Assembly (NCBI RefSeq): GCF_037055275.1
Contig: NZ_CP146343.1
Coordinates: 2,514,501-2,578,500 of the forward strand
Length of the DNA stretch: 64,000 bases
Reading direction: 5' to 3'
From: Pseudomonas sp. ML2-2023-3
GTDB taxonomy: Bacteria > Pseudomonadota > Gammaproteobacteria > Pseudomonadales > Pseudomonadaceae
Below, in pieces: positions 1 through 7,960 of the stretch. The notes under the pieces were generated by a model. That model was not told the DNA's origin. It made no database searches and was given only the letters and a program-made list of their open reading frames with translations. The first letter of the stretch is position 1. Each line of letters begins with the position of its first letter. Position numbers and translations under genes: made by a program.

Positions 1-1140
1 CAGGGTGAGCTGCTGGAGCACTGCATTAAAGGTCAGTGTGTCCTGGTGACGGGGGCAGGTGGTTCCATCGGCTCGGAGCTGTGTCGCCAGATTCTGGCTC
101 TTAGACCGACTACTTTGTTGCTGTACGAGCATAGCGAATTTAATCTTTACAGTATTTATGGCGAGCTGGAACAGCGGGTTGGTCGCGAGTCCCTTTCGGT
201 GAAGGTGCTACCGATTTTGGGTTCGGTGCGTAACCCGCATAAATTACTGGATGTGATGAAGACCTGGCATGTCGATACGGTCTATCACGCAGCGGCTTAT
301 AAGCATGTGCCCATGGTTGAGCACAATATCGCCGAAGGTGTACTCAATAATGTCATGGGCACGCTCAATACCGCCCAGGCGGCTCTGCAGTCTGGTGTCG
401 CGAACTTTGTACTGATTTCAACTGACAAGGCTGTGCGACCGACGAATGTGATGGGTAGCACCAAGCGCTTGGCCGAAATGACGTTGCAGGCACTCAGTCG
501 CGAGATTGCGCCTGTGCTATTTGACGATGCCGCTAATGTGTCACGGGTTAACAAGACCCGGTTCACTATGGTTCGTTTCGGTAATGTACTGGGCTCTTCC
601 GGGTCTGTGATTCCGCTTTTCCATAAGCAGATAAAGGCCGGTGGTCCGCTGACAGTGACCCACCCCAAGATTACCCGCTATTTCATGACTATCCCTGAGG
701 CCGCGCAGTTGGTCATTCAGGCCGGCTCGATGGGGCAAGGTGGCGATGTCTTTGTCCTGGACATGGGCGAGCCTGTGCGCATTGTCGAGTTGGCCGAAAA
801 GATGATTCACCTCTCCGGTTTGAGTGTTCGCTCTGATAAAAACCTGCATGGCGACATAGAAATTGAGTTCACTGGCTTGCGTCCTGGCGAAAAGCTTTAC
901 GAAGAGTTACTGATTGGTGACAACGTAGTCGCAACTCGTCATCCAATGATCATGTGCGCGAACGAGGACATGTTGCCTTGGGATGAGTTGAAAGAGCGTT
1001 TGTCTCAACTGCTTGATGCTGTTGATATGGATGACTATGTCCGGGTACGCCAGTTGTTGCGTGAGACCGTCAGTGGTTATGCGCCCGAGGGTGAAATCGT
1101 GGACTGGATCCATCAGCAGCGTCGCAGCGAGTTTTCCTGA
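1..1140 (+). CDS. wbpM: WbpM/FlaA1-type UDP-sugar 4,6-dehydratase, 3' part
   Basis: This is the C-terminal part (379 codons in the window) of a polysaccharide-biosynthesis dehydratase; the reading frame is open from base 1, so the true start lies upstream. Such membrane-anchored enzymes convert UDP-GlcNAc to a 4-keto-6-deoxy sugar for O-antigen. The Rossmann glycine motif TGAGGSIG begins near window codon 16. The segment STDKAVRPTNVMGSTK has the Ser-Met-Lys catalytic arrangement known for WbpM, where Met replaces the usual Tyr. The family's GLRPGEKLYEE signature follows near the C-terminus. The N-terminal membrane and first nucleotide-binding domains are outside the window. A comEA-like gene follows, a common Pseudomonas order. 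Identity is firm at family level; the WbpM name is inferred. Confidence 0.93.
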   Translation, partial: QGELLEHCIKGQCVLVTGAGGSIGSELCRQILALRPTTLLLYEHSEFNLYSIYGELEQRVGRESLSVKVLPILGSVRNPHKLLDVMKTWHVDTVYHAAAYKHVPMVEHNIAEGVLNNVMGTLNTAQAALQSGVANFVLISTDKAVRPTNVMGSTKRLAEMTLQALSREIAPVLFDDAANVSRVNKTRFTMVRFGNVLGSSGSVIPLFHKQIKAGGPLTVTHPKITRYFMTIPEAAQLVIQAGSMGQGGDVFVLDMGEPVRIVELAEKMIHLSGLSVRSDKNLHGDIEIEFTGLRPGEKLYEELLIGDNVVATRHPMIMCANEDMLPWDELKERLSQLLDAVDMDDYVRVRQLLRETVSGYAPEGEIVDWIHQQRRSEFS

Positions 1141-1195
1141 CTACATACTCTGCAATGCACTGATTTTTGACACTCGACCTCCATCGCCTACGTTT

Positions 1196-1223
1196 GGAAT
1201 ACAGCTCAGGAGAGCTGTATTCC
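1196..1223 (+). terminator. perfect 12-bp hairpin between wbpM and comEA
   Basis: Arms GGAATACAGCTC (1196-1207) and GAGCTGTATTCC (1212-1223) pair perfectly around the loop AGGA. No T-run follows, so it is not a classical intrinsic terminator. It may act as an mRNA 3'-end stabiliser for wbpM or as a structure in the 5' leader of the downstream comEA-like gene. Confidence 0.5.
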
Positions 1224-1250
1224 ACTTAACGATGTAATGGAGTGTCACTT

Positions 1251-1580
1251 ATGCGTATCGCTTTTATCTCTTCGATTTTTTTGGCTTTGATGGTGGGTTT
1301 TTCGAGCGTGATTCATGCTGCCCCGTCGGTAGAGGCAACTGAGCCGGTTGTCGCTGCGCAAGTTGCATCAGATGCGCAAGTGGTGACGATCAATCTCAAC
1401 ACCGCGGATGAGGCGACGCTTCAACGTGAACTCTCAGGTGTTGGTGCTGTTAAAGCCAAGGCGATCGTGGCTTACCGCGAGGCTAACGGTGACTTCACGT
1501 CAGCCGATGAGTTGCTTGAGGTCAAAGGGATAGGCAAAGCCATCTTTGAAAAGAATCGGGATAAGGTTGCGGTCAAGTAA
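1251..1580 (+). CDS. ComEA-like helix-hairpin-helix DNA-binding protein
   Basis: This 109-residue secreted protein begins with a signal peptide (hydrophobic residues about 4-20, likely cleavage after HAA). A low-complexity linker follows, then a C-terminal double helix-hairpin-helix domain of the ComEA type. The signature INLNTADEATLQ and the two hairpins LSGVGAVKAKAI and VKGIGKAIF are visible. ComEA-type proteins bind incoming DNA in the periplasm during natural transformation; many pseudomonads carry this short form after wbpM, and its role there is not proved. The ATG at 1251 was preferred to the in-frame GTG at 1242 because GGAG (1239-1242) then sits at normal ribosome-binding distance. 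Confidence 0.88.
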   Translation: MRIAFISSIFLALMVGFSSVIHAAPSVEATEPVVAAQVASDAQVVTINLNTADEATLQRELSGVGAVKAKAIVAYREANGDFTSADELLEVKGIGKAIFEKNRDKVAVK

Positions 1581-1600
1581 CCCGGGCAGTTAAGCGAAGA

Positions 1601-1628
1601 AAGCCAGTCATTGACTGGCTTTTTTTTA
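1601..1628 (+). terminator. intrinsic terminator of comEA-like gene
   Basis: The stem AAGCCAGTCA / TGACTGGCTT is followed by a run of T (1620-1627). It lies 20 bp after the stop codon and before the IS66 insertion site. Confidence 0.85.
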
Positions 1629-1661
1629 TTCGTGGCGCACGTATTCAGGTGTGTGGTGTTG

Positions 1662-1669
1662 ATTGCTTC
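1662..1669 (+). repeat. 8-bp target duplication, left copy
   Basis: ATTGCTTC immediately precedes the left inverted repeat at 1670. The same eight bases follow the right end of the nested IS66 block at 6142-6149. Eight bases is the duplication length known for IS66 elements. Confidence 0.9.
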
Positions 1670-1731
1670 GTAAGCGCTCCATAAACGTAACCGTCCGGCC
1701 AGCACCCTCTGCTGACAGCCCTCCGAATTGG

Positions 1732-1772
1732 CCAAGATAGTGGACACCATTTTTTAGTGGACACTATCTTGG
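1732..1772 (+). promoter_or_regulatory. inverted repeat over tnpA start
   Basis: CCAAGATAGTG (1732-1742) and CACTATCTTGG (1762-1772) are perfect 11-bp inverted arms. The predicted GTG start of tnpA (1757) lies in the loop next to the right arm, so the structure could limit transposase translation. This is inference from sequence only. Confidence 0.4.
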
Positions 1773-2146
1773 ATATCATTGCCCCAGCCCGTCGACCCGG
1801 TCGTCGCCCCAACTTCCCGCCAGAGTTCAAACGCAAAGTTGTCGAAGCCACGTTCCAGCCTGGCGCCTCCGTGTCGTTGATCGCTCGTGAGCATGACGTC
1901 AATGCCAACCTGGTCTTTCGCTGGCGGCAGCAATATCAAGAGGGCTTGTTCGGCCCGGCCAGCCAGAGTGCAACGCTTTTGCCTGTCCAGGTGATCGAGG
2001 CGCCAATAGATTTACCGCAAGTCATTCAGTCACCGCCTGAGTGTCATTCCGTGATCGTTGTTGAGGCGGGAAAAGCCAAGCTGCGCATCACTGGCACGCC
2101 TGACCCGCAGACCCTGCAACTCATCTTGCAGCAGTTACTGCGATGA
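1757..2146 (+). CDS. tnpA: IS66 family accessory protein TnpA (element A)
   Basis: This 129-residue protein has an N-terminal helix-turn-helix of the transposase-8 type, with FPPEFKRKVVEATFQPG followed by a segment ending FRWRQQYQEG. It is the first gene of the classical three-gene IS66 set (tnpA-tnpB-tnpC) and probably binds the element ends. The start is a GTG, and the stop overlaps the tnpB ATG by four bases (ATGA), typical of coupled translation. Elements B and C in this window lack a tnpA, so A belongs to a different IS66 subgroup. Confidence 0.85.
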   Translation: MDTILDIIAPARRPGRRPNFPPEFKRKVVEATFQPGASVSLIAREHDVNANLVFRWRQQYQEGLFGPASQSATLLPVQVIEAPIDLPQVIQSPPECHSVIVVEAGKAKLRITGTPDPQTLQLILQQLLR

Positions 2147-2487
2147 TTGCTCCGCCCGCTGGAACCCGCATCTGGATCGCTGCCGGCGTCACGGACATGC
2201 GCCGTGGCTTCGACGGTTTAGCCGCACTGGTGCAGACTCAGCTTGAAGCCGATCCGTTCTCCGGTCAGATCTTTGCTTTTCGCGGACGGCGCGGTGACCG
2301 GATCAAATTGCTATGGTGGGACGGCGACGGGTTGTGTCTGTTTTGCAAACGGTTGGAACAAGGACGCTTTGTCTGGCCGCAAGCAACCAGCGGCAGCGTG
2401 TCGCTGACGGCTGCGCAGTTGTCGATGCTGTTGGAAGGCATTGATTGGCGCAGGCCAATTCGTACAGCACCCATCCTCGCGGTCTGA
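2143..2487 (+). CDS. tnpB: IS66 family TnpB (Orf2) of element A
   Basis: This 114-residue protein has the IS66 Orf2 signature: GTRIWIAAGVTDMRRGFDGLAALV near the N-terminus, then FRGRRGDRIKLLWWDGDGLCL and a WP-containing tail. TnpB is needed for IS66 transposition, but its biochemical role is not established. It is intact and overlaps tnpA by four bases, with the truncated tnpC 37 bp downstream. Confidence 0.88.
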   Translation: MIAPPAGTRIWIAAGVTDMRRGFDGLAALVQTQLEADPFSGQIFAFRGRRGDRIKLLWWDGDGLCLFCKRLEQGRFVWPQATSGSVSLTAAQLSMLLEGIDWRRPIRTAPILAV

Positions 2488-2524
2488 CTTGCCACGCTGA
2501 AAAAATCCCAAGTAACATTCGGTC

Positions 2525-3068
2525 ATGACGCTCGCGACCGACTCTTTGCCTAACGATCTTCAAGCCTTGAAGGCTCTGGTCTCTGCCCAGCGGGCAGAGA
2601 TTGAGCGCTTGAAAATGATGATCGCCAAGCTGCGTCGTATGCAGTTCGGTCGCAGTTCCGAGCAACTGGACGCCATGATCGACCAACTCCAGTTGAGCCT
2701 TGAAGAGTTGCAAGTCAGCCAGACTGAACTGACACCACCAATCGAACCGCCCCCTCGCGTCGTCTCTCGGCGCAAGCCGTTGCCTGAACACCTGCCTCGC
2801 GAAATTCACGTCCATCAGCCCGAATCGCAATGCTCCGGTTGCGGTGGGAAACTTCGCCATTTGGGGGAGGATGTGTCTGAGGTGCTGGAGTACGTCCCAG
2901 CGCGTTTCAAAGTGATCCGCCATGTTCGCCCCAAGTGGGTTTGCCGCTGCTGCGAGCACATCGCTCAGGTGCCGGCACCGAGTCGCCCGATAGCCCGAGG
3001 CCTTGCAGGCCCTGGGCTACTGGCCCACGTGCTGGTCTCCAAGTTTGTTGACCATTTGCCGCTGTATC
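2525..3068 (+). pseudogene. tnpC: IS66 TnpC transposase of element A, 5' part only
   Basis: The N-terminal portion (about 181 residues) of an IS66 TnpC transposase is present: a coiled-coil leader rich in Leu and Glu, the RRMQFGRSSEQL motif, the zinc-binding C-x2-C segment ECSGCGGKL-like near residue 102, and CRCCEHIAQ. The frame is cut after LPLYR by the left end of element B at 3069. The DDE catalytic core is missing and no remainder is visible downstream, so the gene is dead. Confidence 0.9.
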
Positions 3069-3152
3069 GTATCCGCTCCATGAACCCCACATTCCAAGCG
3101 GATAGCTGACGGCCGATGCTGTGCTCCCTATTTCCAACAGGAGCCAATCACC

Positions 3153-3512
3153 ATGATGCGTCCCAATGCCAGCGTTGAAAAAGTGTACCTCTATCCAAAG
3201 CCGGTAGACTTTAGAAAGTCCATCGATGGCCTGGCTGCGCTGGTCGAACTGGATATCAAGGTCGCGGTGTTTGACCCCGTGCTCTTTGTTTTCCTGAATC
3301 GCCACCGTAACCGCGTCAAAGTGTTGTACTGGGAGCGCAACGGCTTCTGCCTTTGGCTCAAGCGTCTGGAGTCCGAGCGTTTTAAAATCTCACCTGATGA
3401 GGTGGACGAGGCTATCGTGCTGACCGTTCAGGAACTGAACTGGCTATTGGATGGATTTGATCTCTGGCGCAACCGTCCTCACAAGGTTTTAACGCCAAGA
3501 TTCGTCGCTTAA
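3153..3512 (+). CDS. tnpB: IS66 family TnpB of element B copy 1
   Basis: This 119-residue Orf2 protein carries the typical [20 protein letters not shown] opening, the [20 protein letters not shown] core and a WRNRPHKVL tail. The predicted protein is identical to the one encoded at 27066-27425. Because the partner tnpC is truncated, any function would have to be in trans. Confidence 0.88.
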   Translation: MMRPNASVEKVYLYPKPVDFRKSIDGLAALVELDIKVAVFDPVLFVFLNRHRNRVKVLYWERNGFCLWLKRLESERFKISPDEVDEAIVLTVQELNWLLDGFDLWRNRPHKVLTPRFVA

Positions 3513-3528
3513 CAGGTATAATCCGGGC

Positions 3529-4101
3529 ATGAATTTGATGCCCGAAGACCTCCCTGATGACCCTATTCTGCTCAAGCAAATGTTGCTTGAGGCACTCAGC
3601 CGTCAGCAGGTAACGGCTGAGGCATACCAGACTCATATCGTCGATCTAAAAGAACAGATCAAGTTGCTGCGCGACCGTTTATTCGGGCGTAAATCCGAGC
3701 AGACCGTTGAACCCAACACCCCACAACTCGCGTTATTCAACGAGCCCGAAAGCGAGCCGATGCCTTCAATCGGCGACGCTGACGAAGAAGTGGTTGCTCC
3801 GACCCCACGTCGTGGCAAACGCAAGCCACTGTCAGCTGATCTACCGCGCATCGAAGTCATCCACGAACTGCCCGAGCACGAACTGACCTGTGCCTGCGGT
3901 TGCCGCAAGCACGTGATCAGCGAAGAAATCAGCGAACAGCTGGATATCGTGCCGATGCAGATCCGGGTCATCAAACATATCCGCAAGGTTTACGGTTGCC
4001 GTGGCTGCGAAACGTCACCGGTCACCGCCGACAAGCCGGCTCAACTGATCGAAAAGAGCATGGCCAGTCCAAGCGTTCTGGCCATGCTGCTGACCACGAA
4101 G
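3529..4101 (+). pseudogene. tnpC: IS66 TnpC of element B copy 1, 5' part
   Basis: The first 191 residues match the full 514-residue TnpC at 27442-28986, including the [10 protein letters not shown] motif and the zinc-binding cysteines (CACGCR, CRGCE). The frame is broken after LAMLLTTK by the left end of element C. The catalytic DDE domain is absent. Confidence 0.9.
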
Positions 4102-4185
4102 GTAAGCGCTCCATAAACCCCACATTCAAAGCGCTTAGCTGATCCCGGATGCTGTGCTCCCGATTCCCTCAGGAGCCAGCTCGCC

Positions 4186-4545
4186 ATGATGCGACCCGAT
4201 GCCAAAGTCGAAAAAGTGTATCTGTACCCCAAGCCGGTGGACTTCCGAAAATCCATCGACGGCTTGGCTGCGCTGGTCGAGCTGGATATTAAAGTCGCAG
4301 TATTCGACCCTGTGCTTTTCGTTTTCCTCAACAAGCCCCGCAACCGAGTGAAGATATTGTATTGGGAGCGCAACGGCTTCTGCCTTTGGCTCAAGCGCCT
4401 CGAGTCCGAACGATTCAAAACATCGCCGGACTCCACCGACGAGGCGATCGTTCTGACCGTCCAGGAACTCAACTGGATGCTCGATGGCTTTGACCTCTGG
4501 CGTAACCGCCCTCACCAAGTTTTGACACCGCGATTCGTAGCCTGA
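4186..4545 (+). CDS. tnpB: IS66 family TnpB of element C
   Basis: This 119-residue IS66 Orf2 protein is about nine-tenths identical to that of element B, differing by a few substitutions such as NKPRNRVKILYW in place of [12 protein letters not shown]. It is intact, with the tnpC start 18 bp downstream of its stop. It presumably works with the intact TnpC of this element. Confidence 0.9.
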   Translation: MMRPDAKVEKVYLYPKPVDFRKSIDGLAALVELDIKVAVFDPVLFVFLNKPRNRVKILYWERNGFCLWLKRLESERFKTSPDSTDEAIVLTVQELNWMLDGFDLWRNRPHQVLTPRFVA

Positions 4546-4563
4546 TTCGGTATAATCCGGGCC

Positions 4564-6096
4564 ATGAATTCCATGCCCGAAAACCTTCCCGATGATCCCG
4601 TGCTGCTCAAGCAAATGCTTGGGCAGATGCTCGACGAGCGTCAGTTGGACAAGGGAAAGATTGTTCGGCTCGAAGAGCAGAATGCCCTCCTGCTTCAGCG
4701 TCTGTTCGGACGTAAGTCCGAGCAAACAGCTGATGCGGCAACGCCGCAACTGGCCCTCTTCAATGAAGTAGAAAGCGTCGTCGAGCCTGTGGACGAAGCC
4801 TCATCTGAAGAAGTCGTTGCCCCGATCAAGCGCCGCGGCAAACGCAAGCCACTGCCCGCCGACCTGCCGCGCATCGAGATTATCCACGAACTTCCCGAAC
4901 ATGAACTGACGTGCGTCTGCGGCTGCCGCAAACACACTATTGGCGAAGAAGTCAGCGAGCAGCTTGAAATCGTGCCGATGCAGATCCGTGTGATCAGACA
5001 CGTTCGCAAAGTTTACGGTTGCCGCGACTGCGAGATGGCGCCGGTCACTGCTGACAAGCCGGCTCAACTGATTGAAAAAAGCATGGCCAGCCCAAGTGTT
5101 CTGGCGATGCTGCTGACCACCAAGTACGTCGATGGACTACCGCTTCACCGTTTCGAAAAAGTCTTGGGCCGCCATGGTGTCGATATCCCGCGCCAGACGT
5201 TGGCACGCTGGGTTATCCAGTGCGGTGAACACTTTCAGCCGCTGCTGAATTTAATGCGCGATAGCCTGTTGGGCAGCCGTGTTGTCCACTGCGATGAAAC
5301 ACGGGTACAGGTGTTGAAAGAGCCTGACCGAGATCCAAGCAGCCAGTCCTGGATGTGGGTGCAAACCGGCGGCCCGCCAGATAAACCAGTGATCCTTTTT
5401 GACTACTCCACCAGCCGCGCGCAGGAGGTGCCGACACGCCTGCTCGATGGTTATCGTGGCTATGTGATGACCGATGATTACGCCGGTTATAACGCGTTGG
5501 GCGCGCAGGCCGGAGTCGAACGTTTGGGCTGCTGGGCGCACGCAAGGCGCAAGTTTGTTGAAGCCCAAAAAGTACAGCCGAAAGGCAAGACGGGACGTGC
5601 TGACATCGCGCTGAACCTGATCAACAAACTCTATGGTGTAGAGCGTGATCTGAAGGATGCGTGCGACGACGATCGTAAAACTGGCCGTCATGATCGGAGT
5701 CTGCCAGTGCTGGCTCAGTTAAAAAGCTGGATGGAAAAGACGCAGCCACAAGTTACGTCTCAGAACGCCTTGGGCAAGGCCATCGGCTATCTGGCGAGTA
5801 ACTGGAACAAACTGGAACGGTACGCCGAGGAAGGCTATTTGCCGATCGACAACAACCCCGCCGAGCGTGCGATCAGGCCCTTCGTCATCGGAAGAAAGAA
5901 CTGGTTGTTTAGCGACACCCCCAAAGGCGCGACGGCCAGTGCTCAACTTTACAGCTTGGTCGAGACTGCCAAAGCCAACGGCCAAGAGCCCTATGCGTGG
6001 CTGCGCCACGCATTAGAACGGCTGCCACTGGCGACCTCGGTTGAAGATTACGAAGCGCTGTTGCCGTGGAACTGCTCGCTGGTGTCGCCTAACTAG
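4564..6096 (+). CDS. tnpC: IS66 family transposase TnpC, intact
   Basis: This 510-residue transposase is full length for the family. In order it has an N-terminal coiled coil, the [10 protein letters not shown] motif near residue 49, a zinc-binding region (CVCGCR and CRDCE), then the DDE catalytic core: [10 protein letters not shown] (first Asp), [11 protein letters not shown] (second Asp) and [11 protein letters not shown] (Glu) near residue 430. The C-terminal segment [18 protein letters not shown] is typical of IS66. It is the only complete tnpC in the 1.7-6.1 kb block and is probably the active enzyme for all elements with related ends. Confidence 0.93.
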   Translation: MNSMPENLPDDPVLLKQMLGQMLDERQLDKGKIVRLEEQNALLLQRLFGRKSEQTADAATPQLALFNEVESVVEPVDEASSEEVVAPIKRRGKRKPLPADLPRIEIIHELPEHELTCVCGCRKHTIGEEVSEQLEIVPMQIRVIRHVRKVYGCRDCEMAPVTADKPAQLIEKSMASPSVLAMLLTTKYVDGLPLHRFEKVLGRHGVDIPRQTLARWVIQCGEHFQPLLNLMRDSLLGSRVVHCDETRVQVLKEPDRDPSSQSWMWVQTGGPPDKPVILFDYSTSRAQEVPTRLLDGYRGYVMTDDYAGYNALGAQAGVERLGCWAHARRKFVEAQKVQPKGKTGRADIALNLINKLYGVERDLKDACDDDRKTGRHDRSLPVLAQLKSWMEKTQPQVTSQNALGKAIGYLASNWNKLERYAEEGYLPIDNNPAERAIRPFVIGRKNWLFSDTPKGATASAQLYSLVETAKANGQEPYAWLRHALERLPLATSVEDYEALLPWNCSLVSPN

Positions 6097-6688
6097 GCGC
6101 GTTACCCATCTTTAAGTTGGTGGGGTTTATGGAGCGCTTACATTGCTTCAAGGCGCTACGCGTTATGTCGAGGATCTTGTCCTTTAACGCCGTGCTCTCA
6201 GCCCCGCGTGCTAGAACCAGTGCTCCGACCAGAGTCGCGAAAATGACAATGCTTTGGTCTTCGGCATCTGGCCCTTGCAGTGTGGCCTGGATCTGTTTGA
6301 GCCTTGCATCGATCACGTAGTCTGTGGTCGAGCTAGCCTGCCCCTGTTGTGCCATTTCTGCTGACATGGTTGGTAACGGGCAACCCTCGTGGGGGGAGGT
6401 CAGGTGCCACTCGGACAAATATGCATCAATGAATGCGTGCAGAGGTTGTGGCTGGCTGAACAGTTCGGCGCAAATTCCGTCAACCTGTCCAGCGGCGTGC
6501 TGCAATGCTTTTTCTACCAGGTCGTTTTTGGATGAGAAGTGAGCATAAAAACCGCCGTGGGTGAGGCCCAGGGATTTCATCAGTGGCTGCAGGCCCGTCG
6601 CACCAATGCCGTCTCGACGGAACAGGCCTGATGCTTCCTTAACGATGCGCTGATGGGTTTGGGCTTTATGATCTTGTGAGTAGCGCAT
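6089..6688 (-). CDS. TetR-family regulator with C-terminus running into IS66
   Basis: The TetR-type helix-turn-helix fills residues 1-55 ([20 protein letters not shown], then [21 protein letters not shown]). A ligand-binding region follows with [12 protein letters not shown], seen in AcrR/NemR-like TetR proteins. The ATG at 6688 fits family starts better than the upstream in-frame start at 6709. The native frame ends at the target duplication (6142-6149); the last roughly 16 residues are encoded by the right end of the IS66 block. The regulatory domains are essentially complete, so the protein may still work. Its target is unknown; no divergent enzyme gene lies beside it. Confidence 0.8.
   Translation of the reverse strand: MRYSQDHKAQTHQRIVKEASGLFRRDGIGATGLQPLMKSLGLTHGGFYAHFSSKNDLVEKALQHAAGQVDGICAELFSQPQPLHAFIDAYLSEWHLTSPHEGCPLPTMSAEMAQQGQASSTTDYVIDARLKQIQATLQGPDAEDQSIVIFATLVGALVLARGAESTALKDKILDITRSALKQCKRSINPTNLKMGNAPS
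6142..6149 (+). repeat. 8-bp target duplication, right copy
   Basis: ATTGCTTC directly follows the right IS66 end and is identical to 1662-1669. It lies within the last codons of the TetR gene. Confidence 0.9.
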
Positions 6689-6825
6689 GACACATGTCTC
6701 TTTATGCAATGGACCATCATAGCGTTGAGCTCAAAGGCGATGCATTGGATGTTCATGTAAGGGTGTGTAGCTTTTTGCCTTTGGAACCCGTTCCTTGTGA
6801 TTCAGCTCCTGACCAAATCAGGTGT

Positions 6826-6993
6826 TTACCGGTCCTTGGATTCTTTGGCGTCCATTTCTGCGTTGCGTTCGGCTACGCGCTTACGTTGCTCATCGGTGAG
6901 TTCCACTTTGTTGGCAGTGTCACGCAGGGTCATCAGACCACCCACGATGGCACCGATGGCGACAATAAGTATTAACCAGGCATACCACGGCAT
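6826..6993 (-). CDS. DUF2897-type small membrane protein
   Basis: This 55-residue protein starts MPWYAWLILIVAIGAIVGGL, a single N-terminal membrane helix. A charged, Lys/Glu-rich tail follows and ends AKESKDR. AAGGAGA sits 8 bases before the ATG. The composition matches the DUF2897 proteins of pseudomonads, which have no known function. It lies between the TetR gene and pyrF. It was found by reading the minus strand, because it is short. A role in the membrane is inferred only from the hydrophobic segment. Confidence 0.8.
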   Translation of the reverse strand: MPWYAWLILIVAIGAIVGGLMTLRDTANKVELTDEQRKRVAERNAEMDAKESKDR

Positions 6994-7106
6994 CGCGTTC
7001 TCCTTGGTTCGAACTTCACTGGGCAGGGATTGCGCAGTGCATTACTGTTTATGTCTGTAGGAGTCTACTAGTTCCATTGTAGGCCGCTTATACGGTAGCG
7101 CGCGTT

Positions 7107-7120
7107 ATTACCCCGGTAAT
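7107..7120 (+). promoter_or_regulatory. palindrome upstream of pyrF
   Basis: ATTACC (7107-7112) and GGTAAT (7115-7120) form 6-bp inverted arms around CC, 94 bp before the pyrF start. It could be an operator or part of a promoter region; the bound protein is not known. Confidence 0.35.
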
Positions 7121-7213
7121 GACTAAAATCATGAATTTACGATCATCGGGTGCCGGTTGGCGGCTGGTTCCGCTACAATGCGCGCCGATTTCGACCAGCC
7201 TGAGAACCCGCTA

Positions 7214-7912
7214 ATGTCCGACTGCCAGACTCCTATTATCGTCGCCCTGGATTTCCCAACGCGTGACGCCGCACTGAAGCTGGCTGATCAGTTGGACCCC
7301 AAGTTGTGCCGCGTCAAGGTAGGCAAAGAGCTGTTCACCAGCTGCGCTTCGGAAATTGTCGGCACTCTGCGTGACAAGGGTTTCGAGGTATTCCTGGACC
7401 TCAAGTTTCACGACATTCCCAACACCACGGCAATGGCGGTCAAAGCTGCTGCTGAAATGGGCGTATGGATGGTTAACGTGCACTGTTCTGGCGGTTTGCG
7501 CATGATGGCTGCTTGTCGTGAAGTGCTCGACAAACGTACCGGTCCACAGCCGTTGCTGATTGGCGTAACTGTACTGACCAGCATGGAGCGCGAAGACCTC
7601 GCCGGTATAGGCCTGGATATTGAACCTCAAGAGCAGGTATTGCGACTTGCAGCCCTTGCCGAGAAGGCCGGTATGGATGGCCTGGTATGTTCTGCCCTTG
7701 AGGCGCAAGCGCTGAAGGCCGCGCACCCGACTCTGCAACTGGTGACCCCGGGGATCCGTCCTGCCGGCAGTGCTCAGGATGATCAGCGCCGTATTCTGAC
7801 CCCGCGCCAGGCACTGGATGCCGGCTCTGATTACCTGGTGATCGGCCGTCCAATCAGCCAGGCGGCAGATCCAGCCAAAGCGCTGGCTGCAGTGGTCGCG
7901 GAACTGGCTTAA
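7214..7912 (+). CDS. pyrF: orotidine 5'-phosphate decarboxylase
   Basis: This 232-residue cytoplasmic enzyme catalyses the last step of UMP synthesis, decarboxylating OMP. The catalytic D-x-K-x-x-D motif appears as DLKFHD at residues 62-67. The phosphate-binding loop segments VTPGIRP and DYLVIGRPI are in the expected C-terminal positions. The ATG at 7214 gives the normal family length; an upstream in-frame start at 7157 would add 19 residues not seen in the family. The gene stands alone, with a hairpin downstream that separates it from a convergent oxidoreductase gene. Confidence 0.97.
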   Translation: MSDCQTPIIVALDFPTRDAALKLADQLDPKLCRVKVGKELFTSCASEIVGTLRDKGFEVFLDLKFHDIPNTTAMAVKAAAEMGVWMVNVHCSGGLRMMAACREVLDKRTGPQPLLIGVTVLTSMEREDLAGIGLDIEPQEQVLRLAALAEKAGMDGLVCSALEAQALKAAHPTLQLVTPGIRPAGSAQDDQRRILTPRQALDAGSDYLVIGRPISQAADPAKALAAVVAELA

Positions 7913-7919
7913 AGCAGTG

Positions 7920-7947
7920 TGCGGGAGTTGGCAAGCCAACTCCCGCA
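7920..7947. terminator. hairpin between convergent pyrF and oxidoreductase
   Basis: TGCGGGAGTTGGC (7920-7932) pairs perfectly with 7935-7947 around AA. It resembles a single REP-type unit and probably marks the 3' ends of both convergent transcripts, although neither side has a clear T-run. Confidence 0.6.
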
Positions 7948-7960
7948 GCAACATGTCGCT

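Larger units (their letters stand above)
3069..4101 (+). mobile_element. IS66-family element B, 5' part (copy 1)
   Basis: The left end GTATCCGCTCCATGAACC starts at 3069 inside the tnpC of element A. The sequence through 4101 matches 26982-28014 with no difference noticed by eye, so two copies of the same element lie about 24 kb apart in the same orientation. This copy is interrupted in tnpC by element C at 4102. Confidence 0.88.
1670..6141 (+). mobile_element. nested IS66-family composite, 4472 bp, flanked by target duplication
   Basis: The outer left end GTAAGCGCTCCATAAAC (1670-1686) is matched inversely at 6125-6141, and ATTGCTTC flanks both sides. Inside are three IS66 elements in series. 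Outer element A (from 1670) is cut within tnpC at 3068. Element B (3069-4101) lies next and is itself cut within tnpC. Element C (4102-6141) is complete. No 3' remainder of A or B is found after C. The likely history is insertion of A, then B into A, then C into B, followed by loss of the distal parts through recombination between the shared 17-bp ends of C and A. Movement as one unit using the left end of A and the right end of C is also possible. Confidence 0.85.
4102..6141 (+). mobile_element. complete IS66-family element C, 2040 bp
   Basis: The 22-bp ends, beginning GTAAGCGCTCCATAAAC at 4102, are perfect inverses of 6120-6141. The element holds intact tnpB and tnpC but no tnpA. It inserted in the tnpC of element B after CCACGAAG (4094-4101). 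The matching duplication is absent on the right, where the flank is instead the outer duplication of element A. This shows that DNA to the right of C was lost after insertion. Confidence 0.88.
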
